This document shows positions 17,230 through 25,126 of a stretch of 64,000 nucleotides of DNA, in pieces. The translations under genes and the position numbers were made by a program. Position 1 is the first letter of the stretch; every line of letters begins with the position of its first letter. This stretch comes from Microvirga arsenatis (lineage in GTDB: Bacteria > Pseudomonadota > Alphaproteobacteria > Rhizobiales > Beijerinckiaceae). The stretch is from assembly GCF_009910705.1 (NCBI RefSeq), contig NZ_JAAAXJ010000012.1:1-64000 (forward strand), in the 5' to 3' direction. A model generated the notes under the pieces. That model ran no database searches. It had not been told where the DNA came from and saw only the letters and a list, made by a program, of their open reading frames with translations.

Positions 17230-17339
17230 GGTCCTCGTCCAGGGGAGGGCTGCGCGAATGGCGCGGACAATACCGGGAGGAGGGAGCGGTGGGAATGCCC
17301 CAAAGGATGGGGGCGGCCCGAGACGAACCCCGGCGCGGC

Positions 17340-17712
17340 AGCGTTCAGGATGACGTGCCGCGAACACCCTTCACGTCATCCCCGGACCTGTTCCCGGGAT
17401 CCTCGTCGTCGCTTCCTACCTCACACGCATCATCCTGAGGAGCCAGTCTCCGAGGAGGTCGCGTGAGGCCCCTCAGGATGTGGATGCTGGAAAGCATGAA
17501 TGGCCGGGACGAGCCCGCCATGGCTTGACGCGTGAACCCTCTCCCAATCCAGATCGCGTGCAGGAGAGGCGGTATTCCCTCCCCCCTTTGCGGGGGAGGG
17601 TGGCGAGCGGAGCGAGCCGGGAGAGGGGGAGCACTGGGTGAACACGGCCCCTCTCCCGACCCTCGCTGACGCGAGGGCCACCCTCTCCCGCTGCGGGGAG
17701 AGGGAGAGGGCG
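17340..17712. repeat. Cluster of palindromic intergenic repeats
   Basis: Several interspersed palindromes are packed together: 'cgtcatccccggacctgttcccgggatcc' (about 17374-17402), 'catcctgaggag ... cctcaggatg' (17431-17480), and long runs of 'ccctcccccctttgcgggggaggg' and 'ccctctcccgctgcggggagaggg' (17578-17708). Similar units recur at 18060-18310, 20570-20800, 22265-22346, 24111-24210 and 40605-40715. Such elements are common between genes in Hyphomicrobiales. I see no convincing gene in 17230-18510. Confidence 0.75.
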
Positions 17713-17742
17713 AGGTGCGGGTGCAATGTTCTCACTTTGTTC

Positions 17743-17771
17743 TTGACAGTTGCTCTAAGCTGGGCTATATC
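17743..17771 (+). promoter_or_regulatory. Near-consensus sigma-70 promoter without an assigned gene
   Basis: TTGACA at 17743-17748 and TATATC at 17766-17771 are separated by exactly 17 bases, the best promoter match I see in the window. Transcription would start near 17778 and run into about 300 bases of GC-rich, hairpin-prone sequence with no recognisable gene; the next gene on this strand begins at 19015. A small RNA or an orphan leader transcript is possible. Confidence 0.5.
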
Positions 17772-18059
17772 ATGGCTCATCCTCGTCCGGTGAGGGGCGC
17801 GCTCGCGAGGCGTCGCAGATGCGGGACGGGGCGCGGTCCCGCCGCAGGTCTCGCACGCCTGTGGTCGCGGGAGGCCGATCCTGGCTTGTTCCAGGTCCGC
17901 CTGAAAAGAACCGCGCGTGACGAGCAGCTTGGCTCTCACACTCACCACCATCACCCATCGAGCCGGGCTGCCCCAAGCGCCACCCTCGAGCAACCCTGAC
18001 GGCTCGCAGCTCACGCTGCGGGCCCGAAGGCGCTGGATCTTTGAAAGACTCACCACCTG

Positions 18060-18312
18060 CGTCATCCCGGACGGCGAAGCCGATCCGGGATCGCATGACC
18101 CATGAGGCGCTCTTTCCCTCCCCCCTGTGGGGAGGGTCAGGGTGCCGGCGCTACCCTTTCAAGATCGTGGCTCCGATCACCTCTCCCCGGCGGGGAGAGG
18201 TCGAGCGAACGCGAGGGTGAGGGGGAGAGCGGTCTCCGGAGAGGACACTAACCCCTCACCCGGACCTGACGGTCCGACCTCTCCCTCAGGGAGAGGTGAA
18301 CAGGTGCCAGAG
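18060..18312. repeat. Composite palindromic repeat
   Basis: It contains 'cgtcatcccggacggcgaagccgatccgggatc' (18060-18092), 'ccctcccccctgtggggaggg' (18117-18137) and a longer unit at 18177-18302 with 'cacctctccccggcggggagaggtcg' and 'aacccctcacccggacctgacggtccgacctctccctcagggagaggtga'. The latter is closely matched by 20629-20732. It is non-coding. Confidence 0.7.
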
Positions 18313-18510
18313 CTTCTGAGGTGATCGCTCACACCCCCACCTCCACCTCCTCTCCACCGCAAGCCGGGCGTTCCCGACTTGCGGCAGACCAAAGACGAGT
18401 CTCGGGCAAGCCCGAGGCTTGTGGGGGAGGAGAGTTAGCGAGCCACGCTCGTCCAACGATCCCGGATCTCCGCTGCGCTTCGCCGGGAAGACGCGTTGCG
18501 ATCCTTGCGA

Positions 18511-18891
18511 TCAGACGAACTGCGAGAGGCCCGGGATCGAGCCGACGATGGGGCCCATCACGTCCTCGCCCGCCTTCTCGCGGCCATAGGCGAAGAGCTC
18601 CTTGCCCAGCGGCTGCATCTGGCCCATGGACACGCCGATGCCCATGAGCTGGCCGCCGAGCGCCATCACGCCGCCGCCCATGGAGCCCACCATGCCCATG
18701 ATGCCGCCGCTGGCGCCCGTCTTCGACTGCTCGATGGCGTCCTGTGCGCCCGGCAGGGCGGCGATGAGCTGGTTGACCTCGGTCTGCGGCCCCTCCTTCT
18801 GAAGGTGGCCGAGAATCAGGCCGATGGCCTTGCGGGCCGTGGCTGCGTCGAGGCCGGTCTTCTGCGTCACGCGGGCGATGAGCTCTTCCAT
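18511..18891 (-). CDS. Small DUF2267/DUF2780-like protein
   Basis: A 126-residue protein. Residues 1-50 (MEELIARVTQKTGLDAATAR, then 'LILGHLQKEGPQTEVNQLIAALPGA') form a helical domain like that of DUF2267 or the VcgC/VcgE family (DUF2780). The middle (60-90) is rich in Gly and Met (GGIMGMVGSMGGGVMALGG), and the end is 'IVGSIPGLSQFV', a conserved tail in such proteins. There is no signal peptide. I cannot assign a function; family placement is from memory of the sequence pattern. It is divergent from the HerA-like gene across 120 bases that hold AT-rich promoter-like DNA. Confidence 0.75.
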   Translation of the reverse strand: MEELIARVTQKTGLDAATARKAIGLILGHLQKEGPQTEVNQLIAALPGAQDAIEQSKTGASGGIMGMVGSMGGGVMALGGQLMGIGVSMGQMQPLGKELFAYGREKAGEDVMGPIVGSIPGLSQFV

Positions 18892-19014
18892 CTGGGATTC
18901 TCCTGGGCTTTGAACATGCGGATAGTTTACATCTAAACCATCAAGTCAAGAAACCAAGGGTGGAAACTCGCCGAGGCGCTTCTAAGATCCTTAAAGGGAT
19001 TCTGGAGGAACGCG

Positions 19015-20553
19015 ATGCTGCAGGACGGGAAGATCTTCATCGGCAAAAGCACGAAGCCGGAATATCTGGATCTGAGGCTCGCCAACCGCCACGGCCTCAT
19101 CACCGGCGCGACGGGAACCGGCAAGACCGTCTCCCTTCAGGTGCTGGCGGAGGGCTTCTCCAACGCGGGCGTTCCGGTCTTCGCGGCCGACATCAAGGGC
19201 GATCTCTCCGGCATGGCGGCGCCCGGCAACGGCAAGGAGCCGCTCGTCAAACGCGCCAAGGACATCGGCGTCGAATACGCGCCGGACAAGTTCCCGGTGG
19301 TGTTCTGGGACCTGTTCGGCGAGCAGGGGCACCGGGTGCGGGCGACAGTCTCGGAGATGGGACCGCTGCTGCTCTCGCGCCTTCTCGATCTCAACGACAC
19401 GCAGGAGGGCGTGCTCAACATCGCCTTCCGCATCGCCGACGAGCAGGGGCTGCTTCTGCTCGACCTGAAGGATCTGCGCGCGCTGCTGCAGCTCATCTCG
19501 GACAATGCCAGCCAGCTCACCACCACCTACGGCAACGTGTCGAAGGCGACCATCGGCACGATCCAGCGCCAGCTTCTCGTGCTGGAGAACCAGCAGGGCG
19601 ACGAGTTCCTGGGCGAGCCGGCGCTGGACATCAAGGACCTGATGCGCACGGACCGCGACGGGCGCGGCATCGTCAACATCCTGGCGGCGGACAAGCTCAT
19701 GAGCAATCCGCGCCTCTATGCCACCTTCCTGCTCTGGCTCATGTCGGAGCTGTTCGAGGAGCTGCCCGAGGTGGGCGATCTCGACCAGCCCAAGATGGTG
19801 TTCTTCTTCGACGAGGCACACCTGCTCTTCAACGATGCGCCGAAGGCCCTCGTCGAAACCGTCGAGCGCGTGGTGCGGCTCATCCGCTCCAAGGGCGTCG
19901 GCGTCTACTTCATCACGCAGAACCCGATGGACATTCCCGAAACGGTGCTGGCGCAGCTCGGCAACCGGATCCAGCATGCCCTGCGCGCCTATACGCCGCG
20001 CGAGCAGAAGGCGGTGCGGGCGGCGGCGCAATCCTTCCGGGAGAATCCTGCCTTCGACACGGAAAAGGCCATCACCGAGCTCGGCGTCGGCGAGGCGCTG
20101 GTCTCGACCCTGGAAGGCAAGGGTGCGCCCTCCATGGTGGAGCGCACCCTCGTCGCGCCGCCCATGGCGCAGGTGGGGCCCATCGAGCTGACCGCACGCC
20201 AGCAGATCATCGCCTCGAGCCCCATGAAGGGAAAATACGACCAGCCGGTCGACGTGGAATCCGCCTACGAGATGCTCGCCAAGCGCGCCGAGCAGGCGGC
20301 CACCGAGGCAAAGGCAGCGGAAGGGGGAGGCGGCCTCCTCGACATGCTGGGCGGCCTCTTCGGCGGCGGCACGCAGCGCAAGGGCTCCATGACGGTCGGC
20401 CAGAAGGTGGTGCGCGAGGTCACCCGCACGGTGGTCAACCAGACGGTCGGCAACCTCGCGGCCGAGATCGGCAAGTCCATCGGCGGCCGCCAGGGCAGCT
20501 CCATCGGCCGCGCCATCGTGCGGGGCACCCTGGGCGGGCTGCTGAGGCGGTAG
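19015..20553 (+). CDS. HerA-like ATPase, DUF853/YjgR type
   Basis: A 512-residue P-loop ATPase. Walker A is GATGTGKT at residues 31-38; Walker B is in '[15 protein letters not shown]'; '[19 protein letters not shown]' is the sensor-like segment and '[22 protein letters not shown]' holds the probable arginine finger region. It matches the DUF853 (YjgR) group of the HerA/FtsK superfamily. The C-terminus (420-512) is Gly-rich and basic, with '[17 protein letters not shown]' and '[20 protein letters not shown]', possibly a membrane or DNA contact. A GGAGG box lies eight bases before the ATG. HerA relatives move DNA with NurA; no nurA is adjacent and the role of YjgR is unknown. Confidence 0.9.
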   Translation: MLQDGKIFIGKSTKPEYLDLRLANRHGLITGATGTGKTVSLQVLAEGFSNAGVPVFAADIKGDLSGMAAPGNGKEPLVKRAKDIGVEYAPDKFPVVFWDLFGEQGHRVRATVSEMGPLLLSRLLDLNDTQEGVLNIAFRIADEQGLLLLDLKDLRALLQLISDNASQLTTTYGNVSKATIGTIQRQLLVLENQQGDEFLGEPALDIKDLMRTDRDGRGIVNILAADKLMSNPRLYATFLLWLMSELFEELPEVGDLDQPKMVFFFDEAHLLFNDAPKALVETVERVVRLIRSKGVGVYFITQNPMDIPETVLAQLGNRIQHALRAYTPREQKAVRAAAQSFRENPAFDTEKAITELGVGEALVSTLEGKGAPSMVERTLVAPPMAQVGPIELTARQQIIASSPMKGKYDQPVDVESAYEMLAKRAEQAATEAKAAEGGGGLLDMLGGLFGGGTQRKGSMTVGQKVVREVTRTVVNQTVGNLAAEIGKSIGGRQGSSIGRAIVRGTLGGLLRR

Positions 20554-20569
20554 TCTTTCTCGGTAGTCA

Positions 20570-20800
20570 TCCCGGGGGCTGCGCAGTAGAACCCGGGATC
20601 ATTGGACGAGAATGGCTCCCTTCACCTCTCCCGGTGGGAGAGGTCGGACCGGAGGTCCGGGTGAGGGGTTGGAGTCCTCTCCGGATCAACCTGTAACCCC
20701 TCACCCCAACCCTCTCCCTCAGGGAGAGGGAGACCAGTGCTACATCCTGCACACGATCCCGGATCTCCGCTGCGCTCCGCCCGGGATGACGGTTTTGGGG
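20570..20800. repeat. Composite palindromic repeat, second copy
   Basis: The 315-base gap before the M20 peptidase gene is filled by repeats: 'gtcatcccgggggctgcgcagtagaacccgggatc' (20568-20602), then 'cacctctcccggtgggagaggtcggaccggaggtccgggtgagggg' (20629-20674) and 'aacccctcaccccaaccctctccctcagggagaggg' (20695-20730), and 'gatcccggatctccgctgcgctccgcccgggatgac' (20755-20790). The central part matches the 18177-18302 unit. No gene is seen in it. Confidence 0.7.
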
Positions 20801-20869
20801 AATGCCCCTTGCGGCTCCCCGCCGTTCTATGCACCTTGTCGCCGCCTCACATTTCAAAACAGGACCATC

Positions 20870-22252
20870 ATGTCCCATCTCGACCAGGTACTGCAGCGCA
20901 TCGACTCCGACCTCGATTCCTCCCTGGAGCGGCTGTTCCAGTGGCTCAAGATCCCCTCCATCTCCACCGATCCCGCCTACAAGGACCATTGCCGCAGGGC
21001 CGGCCAGTGGCTCGTCGATGAACTCAGGAGCATCGGCATCGAGGCGTCCTTGCGCGAGACGGGCGGGCACCCGGCCGTGGTCGGGCACGCCAAGAGCGAC
21101 GGCAAGCTGCATGTGCTCTTCTACGGGCATTACGACGTCCAGCCCGTCGATCCGCTGGAACTGTGGGAGGCGCCGCCCTTCGAGCCGCGCATGATCACGC
21201 TGCCCGACGGCCGCAAGGCCATCAGCGCCCGCGGCTCCTCCGACGACAAGGGGCAGGTGATGACCTTCTTCGAGGCCTGCCGGGCCTGGAAGGCGGAGAC
21301 GGGCTCCCTGCCGATCAGCATCACGTTCCTGGTGGAGGGCGCGGAGGAGGACGGCTCGAAGTTTCTCCCGGAATTCATCGAGGCCAACAAGGACGAGCTG
21401 AAGGCGGACGTGGCCCTCGTCTGCGACACCGGCATGTGGGACCAGAACACCCCCGGCATCACCTCGTCCCTGCGCGGCATGGTCTATGAGGAGATCATCG
21501 TCCGCTGCGCCGACCGCGACCTGCATTCCGGCACCTTCGGCGGCGCGGCGCGCAACCCGATCCACGTGCTCTCCAAGATCATCGCGGCCATTCACGACGA
21601 CAACGGCCGTATCACCATTCCAGGCTTCTACGACGGCGTGCACGAGACGCCCACGCAGGTGCTGGAGCAGTGGAGGGGCTTGAACCTCACCGAGGAGGAG
21701 TTCCTCGGCCAAGTGGGCCTGAAGCACTCCGCCGGCGAGAAGGGCCGCATGCTCATCGAGCAGATCCAGTCGCGCCCGACCTGCGACGTGAACGGCATCA
21801 TCGGCGGCTATACGGGCGAGGGCACCAAGACCGTGATCGCGGCGGAAGCACGCTGCAAGGTCTCGTTCCGCCTCGTGGGCGATCAGGATCCCGCCAGGAT
21901 CTCGCAGAACTTCGAAGCTTTCGTGCGCGAGCGCATTCCCGCCGACTGCTCGGTGGAGTTCATCCATCACAAGGGCTCTCGGGCTCTCGCCCTGCCGCAC
22001 GACTTTCCGGCGATCACCGCGGCGCGCTCGGCGCTTCACGACGAGTGGCAGAAGGACCCGATCGTCATCGGCATGGGCGGCTCGATCCCGGTCGGCGGCG
22101 ATTTCAAGCGCACGCTCGGCATGGACACGCTCTTCGTCGGCTTCGGCCTCGACGACGACCGCATCCATTCGCCGAACGAGAAGTACGACCTCAAGAGCTT
22201 CCACAAGGGCACCCGCTCCTGGGCGCGGATCCTGGCCGCCTTGGCGGAGTAA
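20870..22252 (+). CDS. M20 family metallopeptidase (dipeptidase)
   Basis: A 460-residue di-zinc peptidase from the ATG at 20870; the upstream open frame is repeat DNA. The metal-site motifs are in place: 'LFYGHYDVQP' with His87 and the Asp two residues on, 'GSSDDKGQ' with the bridging Asp at about 125, 'LVEGAEEDGS' with the general base Glu159 and metal Glu160, 'VCDTGMW', and a C-terminal 'IHSPNEKYDLKSF' His. The closest named groups are M20 dipeptidases of the carnosinase/DUG1 type. There is no signal peptide. It is a single-gene unit flanked by palindromic repeats. Confidence 0.92.
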   Translation: MSHLDQVLQRIDSDLDSSLERLFQWLKIPSISTDPAYKDHCRRAGQWLVDELRSIGIEASLRETGGHPAVVGHAKSDGKLHVLFYGHYDVQPVDPLELWEAPPFEPRMITLPDGRKAISARGSSDDKGQVMTFFEACRAWKAETGSLPISITFLVEGAEEDGSKFLPEFIEANKDELKADVALVCDTGMWDQNTPGITSSLRGMVYEEIIVRCADRDLHSGTFGGAARNPIHVLSKIIAAIHDDNGRITIPGFYDGVHETPTQVLEQWRGLNLTEEEFLGQVGLKHSAGEKGRMLIEQIQSRPTCDVNGIIGGYTGEGTKTVIAAEARCKVSFRLVGDQDPARISQNFEAFVRERIPADCSVEFIHHKGSRALALPHDFPAITAARSALHDEWQKDPIVIGMGGSIPVGGDFKRTLGMDTLFVGFGLDDDRIHSPNEKYDLKSFHKGTRSWARILAALAE

Positions 22253-22264
22253 AGACGTATCTTC

Positions 22265-22346
22265 TCGACGTCATGCCCGCACTTGTTGCGGGCATTCACG
22301 TTTTACCACGGAAGACGTGGATGGCCGGGACAAGCCCGGCCATGAC
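22265..22346. repeat. Pair of short hairpin repeats
   Basis: 'catgcccgcacttgttgcgggcattcac' (about 22272-22299) and 'gatggccgggacaagcccggccatgac' (22320-22345) are two perfect short hairpins. The second also occurs in variant form at 40628-40650. They lie between the convergent M20 and dehalogenase genes and may serve as terminators. Confidence 0.65.
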
Positions 22347-22352
22347 GCAGTC

Positions 22353-23030
22353 TCAAACCAGTTTGTCGAGCGATGCGATCACCGCGCTCGGAGCAAGCTC
22401 CGCGTACTCGTCCGGCAGGCCTAGTCGATTCACCCAGATTGGCGTGAACCCGAACGCGGCCGCGCCTGCGATGTCCCAGCGGTTGGACGAGACGAAGACG
22501 ACCTCGTCTGCGGTGACGGACAGGGCCTGCAGCACGAGATCGTAGGTTCGCGGGCTCGTCTTGAAGACCCGTGCCTCATCGACCGAGAGAACCGCGTCGA
22601 GCGCATCGGCGAGGCCGGCCGATGCCACGGCGGCGTTCAGCATGCCCGGATCGCCATTCGACAGGATGCCGGTGCGCAGGCCCCGTGCCCGAAGGGCGCT
22701 CAAGGTCTCACCGACCTCCGGATAGGCATCGAGGGTGCGGTAGGCCTCGAGCAGGAGGGGCCGGATGGAGGGGTCCACATCGGGAAAGCGCGCGAAGGCA
22801 TGGTCCAGGGCCCGTTCCGTCAAGGTCCAGAACGGCTCATAGCGCCCGGCGAGCGACAGCACCCAGGAATATTCGAGCTGCTTCGCGCGCCAGATCTCGG
22901 AGAACCGCGCCGCATCCGGTCCGACCCGGGCCATGTGGCGGCCCACGGCCGAATGCACGTCGAACAGGGTTCCATAGGCATCGAAGATCACGGCCTTGGC
23001 GTGGGCGGGAACGAGGGCGGGTCCGGTCAT
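22353..23030 (-). CDS. (S)-2-haloacid dehalogenase, type II (HAD superfamily)
   Basis: A 225-residue protein with the HAD motifs in order: nucleophile Asp17 in 'VIFDAYGTLFDV', Ser and Asn in 'GILSNGD', Lys in 'RVFKTSPRTYDL', and 'FVSSNRWDIAGAAAFGF' with the acidic pair replaced by S-S-N-x-W-D as in L-2-haloacid dehalogenases. The family hydrolyses 2-haloalkanoates to 2-hydroxyacids through an aspartyl ester. Family members often act on other substrates, so the activity is a family assignment. It is divergent from the aminotransferase gene. Confidence 0.88.
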   Translation of the reverse strand: MTGPALVPAHAKAVIFDAYGTLFDVHSAVGRHMARVGPDAARFSEIWRAKQLEYSWVLSLAGRYEPFWTLTERALDHAFARFPDVDPSIRPLLLEAYRTLDAYPEVGETLSALRARGLRTGILSNGDPGMLNAAVASAGLADALDAVLSVDEARVFKTSPRTYDLVLQALSVTADEVVFVSSNRWDIAGAAAFGFTPIWVNRLGLPDEYAELAPSAVIASLDKLV

Positions 23031-23197
23031 GCAGTCAGCGTCTCACTCGGAAACGGTCTTGGCAATCCGGCCAACGATCAGCCTCTCTCATGGAACCCAT
23101 CACAAGTCTTTATGCTCCTGCGCAGGCCCGGACGATTGACGGTGGGAGGCACAGGCGTTTCGATAGGGCAGGCTCTCTGACCCATGAGGATAGGCAC

Positions 23198-24073
23198 GTG
23201 GCTTGGTATTCGCAGACCTGGAACTGGTTCAACGGCGCTTGGCACGAGGGGAATCCCGCCCTGATCGGGCCGCGCTCCCATGTATCCTGGCTCGGCTCGT
23301 CGGTGTTCGACGGCGCCCGCGTGTTCGAGGGCGTGGCGCCCGATCTCGACCGGCACTGCGAGCGCGTGAACCGCTCGGCGCTGACCATCGGCCTCAAGCC
23401 CACCATGGAGCCCCAGGCCATCGCGGATCTCGTCCGCGAGGGCGTGAAGAAGTTTGCTCCCGGCACGGCGCTCTACGTGAAGCCCATGTACTGGGGCGAG
23501 GCCGAGGGCCTGGCCACCATCGCGCCCGATCCGGAATCGACCCAGTTCTGCCTCTCGCTCTTCGAGGCGCCGATGCCGGTGCCGGGCGGGCTCTCGGTGA
23601 TGAAGTCGAGCTTCCGCCGTCCCACCCTCGAATCCATGCCCACCGACTCGAAGGCCGGATGCCTCTACCCCAACAATGCCCGCGTGCTGCGAGAGGCGAA
23701 GGAAAAGGGTTTTGACAACGCCCTCGTCTGCGATGCTCTGGGCAACGTGGCCGAGACCGGCACCTCCAACGTGTTCATGGCCAGGGACGGGGTGGTCTTC
23801 ACGCCCTTCCCGAATGGCACGTTCCTCAATGGCATCACCCGCCAGCGCGTGATCCAGCTCCTGCGCGACGACGGCGTCGAGGTGGTCGAGACCACCCTGC
23901 GCTACGAGGATTTCGCAGGGGCCGACGAGATCTTCATCTCGGGCAACTACTCGAAGGTCATGCCGGTGCTGCGCATCGACAGCCGCGATCTCCAGCCCGG
24001 CCCGCTCTACCGCCGCGCCCGCGAGCTCTACTGGGCCTTCGCCCACGACAAGGCGGTCGGCAAGGCGGCTTGA
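23198..24073 (+). CDS. ilvE: Branched-chain amino acid aminotransferase-like, PLP class IV
   Basis: A 291-residue fold-type IV PLP enzyme. The GTG at 23198 is chosen because AGGATAGG precedes it and the protein then starts MAWYSQTWNWFNGAWHEG as in related enzymes. 'SSVFDGARVFEG' (34-45) binds the substrate carboxylate, the Schiff-base Lys is probably Lys152 in 'DSKAGCLYPNN', Glu186 in 'GNVAETGTSN' contacts the pyridine nitrogen, and 'GITRQRVIQL' binds the phosphate. Known annotation in related genomes is branched-chain aminotransferase; a D-amino-acid or 4-amino-4-deoxychorismate activity cannot be excluded by eye. Confidence 0.85.
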   Translation: MAWYSQTWNWFNGAWHEGNPALIGPRSHVSWLGSSVFDGARVFEGVAPDLDRHCERVNRSALTIGLKPTMEPQAIADLVREGVKKFAPGTALYVKPMYWGEAEGLATIAPDPESTQFCLSLFEAPMPVPGGLSVMKSSFRRPTLESMPTDSKAGCLYPNNARVLREAKEKGFDNALVCDALGNVAETGTSNVFMARDGVVFTPFPNGTFLNGITRQRVIQLLRDDGVEVVETTLRYEDFAGADEIFISGNYSKVMPVLRIDSRDLQPGPLYRRARELYWAFAHDKAVGKAA

Positions 24074-24110
24074 CGCTTGCCTAGATAATTCGCGCTATTC
24101 CTGCCTCATC

Positions 24111-24210
24111 CCTCATCCTGAGGAGCAGACGCAGTCTGCGTCCCGAAGGAGGATCCAGTGCTCTCTAGAACCTCCTTCGAGACGGCGCTTCGCGCCTCCT
24201 CAGGATGAGG
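24111..24210. repeat. Cloverleaf-like palindromic repeat
   Basis: Outer arms CCTCATCCTGAGGAG (24111-24125) and CTCCTCAGGATGAGG (24196-24210) enclose three inner hairpins: GACGCA/TGCGTC (24128-24142), GAAGGAGG/CCTCCTTC (24145-24178) and GGCGC/GCGCC (24184-24195). This about 100-base element is a known type of interspersed repeat in Hyphomicrobiales. A shorter relative is at 17431-17480. Confidence 0.75.
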
Positions 24211-24352
24211 TTTGTGGAAGGTGCGAGCGGCGCTAACATAACCTTCAGGCGAATAACCCGAAGCTCCAACGAACTTGTGATCGGCGGGCGGGCGCCCCGC
24301 CGGCCGCATGCCCTACATGGCTCCGGCAGTGCGTCGTGCGACGGAGCCCTTC

Positions 24353-25072
24353 ATGCGCCTGGTCCTGAAAAGCCTCTTCGTCTTCGGTCTCCTGACGGCT
24401 CAGGCCGCGGCGGAATCCGTCGATCTCGAGCTCGTCTTCGCGGCGGACGGATCGGGCTCCATCGACGACCAGGAGCTGCGGCTCCAGCGGAAGGGCTGGG
24501 CGGACGCGCTCACGAGCGCCGACGTGCTGAACGCCGTGAAGGACGGGCCCGTCGGCGCCATCGCGGTGGCCTTCATGGAATGGGGCGGGCCCAGCTCCCA
24601 GGTGCTCATCGTCGACTGGCACGTGATCCGGGACGAGGCCAGCGCCCGGGTCTTCGCCGACAAGCTCATGGGCGCCCCGCGCGGAGCCTCCGGGTACAAT
24701 TCCATCTCGAACGCCATCGACTTCTCCATGCGCCTCGTGGAGGGCAACGCCCACGAGGGCACGCGCAGGGTCATCGACGTCTCCGGCGACGGGCCGAACA
24801 TGGGTGGCCGGCCCCTGGAGCAGGTGAGGGCGGAGGCGTTGGCCAAGGGCTACACCATCAACGCGCTCGCCATCCGTCGCCCCGGCAGCGGCCGGCCGGG
24901 CGGCCCCGGCGGCATGCCGCTGGAGGATTACTACGGCCAGAGCGTCATCGGCGGTCCGGGCTCCTTCGTGGAGATCGCCGACGAGACGCAGCCCTTCGCC
25001 GTGGCGGCGCGCCGCAAGCTCCTCACCGAGATCGCCGGAACGGGCGGAGCCACCCGGCACGCCAGCCGCTGA
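24353..25072 (+). CDS. DUF1194 family secreted protein (von Willebrand A-like)
   Basis: A 239-residue protein from ATG 24353 (GGAG box just upstream). It has a signal peptide (MRLVLKSLFVFGLLTAQAAA). The mature protein starts 'VDLELVFAADGSGSIDDQEL', whose D-G-S-G-S is a MIDAS-type metal site of vWA domains; 'GYNSISNAIDFSM' and 'VIDVSGDGPN' supply the further MIDAS residues. This is the DUF1194 pattern. It is probably periplasmic and binds a partner through a divalent ion; the partner is unknown. The adjacent cyclase gene follows after 54 bases on the same strand. Confidence 0.88.
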   Translation: MRLVLKSLFVFGLLTAQAAAESVDLELVFAADGSGSIDDQELRLQRKGWADALTSADVLNAVKDGPVGAIAVAFMEWGGPSSQVLIVDWHVIRDEASARVFADKLMGAPRGASGYNSISNAIDFSMRLVEGNAHEGTRRVIDVSGDGPNMGGRPLEQVRAEALAKGYTINALAIRRPGSGRPGGPGGMPLEDYYGQSVIGGPGSFVEIADETQPFAVAARRKLLTEIAGTGGATRHASR

Positions 25073-25126
25073 CCCGGAGGCCGTCGCCATCGGGACATTC
25101 CCAACGGGGATGCTAGACTGCCCACC

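Noticed and set aside
15400..17466. 688-codon forward frame over mutA
   Set aside because: Shadow frame; mutA on the other strand is a complete enzyme subunit.
17770..18060. Known structural RNA (tmRNA, RNase P, SRP RNA, cobalamin riboswitch)
   Set aside because: None of the diagnostic sequences (for example GGAAGCAGC of SRP RNA or the B12 box) is present.
17430..18105. Several open frames in the repeat region (17430-18065 reverse, 17770-18096 reverse, 17715-17999 and 17917-18105 forward)
   Set aside because: They run through palindromic repeats, have no ribosome sites of quality and no recognisable domains; only the possible leader-peptide aspect is kept as a finding.
24111..24210. tRNA-like cloverleaf
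   Set aside because: There is no T-loop, D-loop or CCA-end pattern; the element matches an interspersed repeat.
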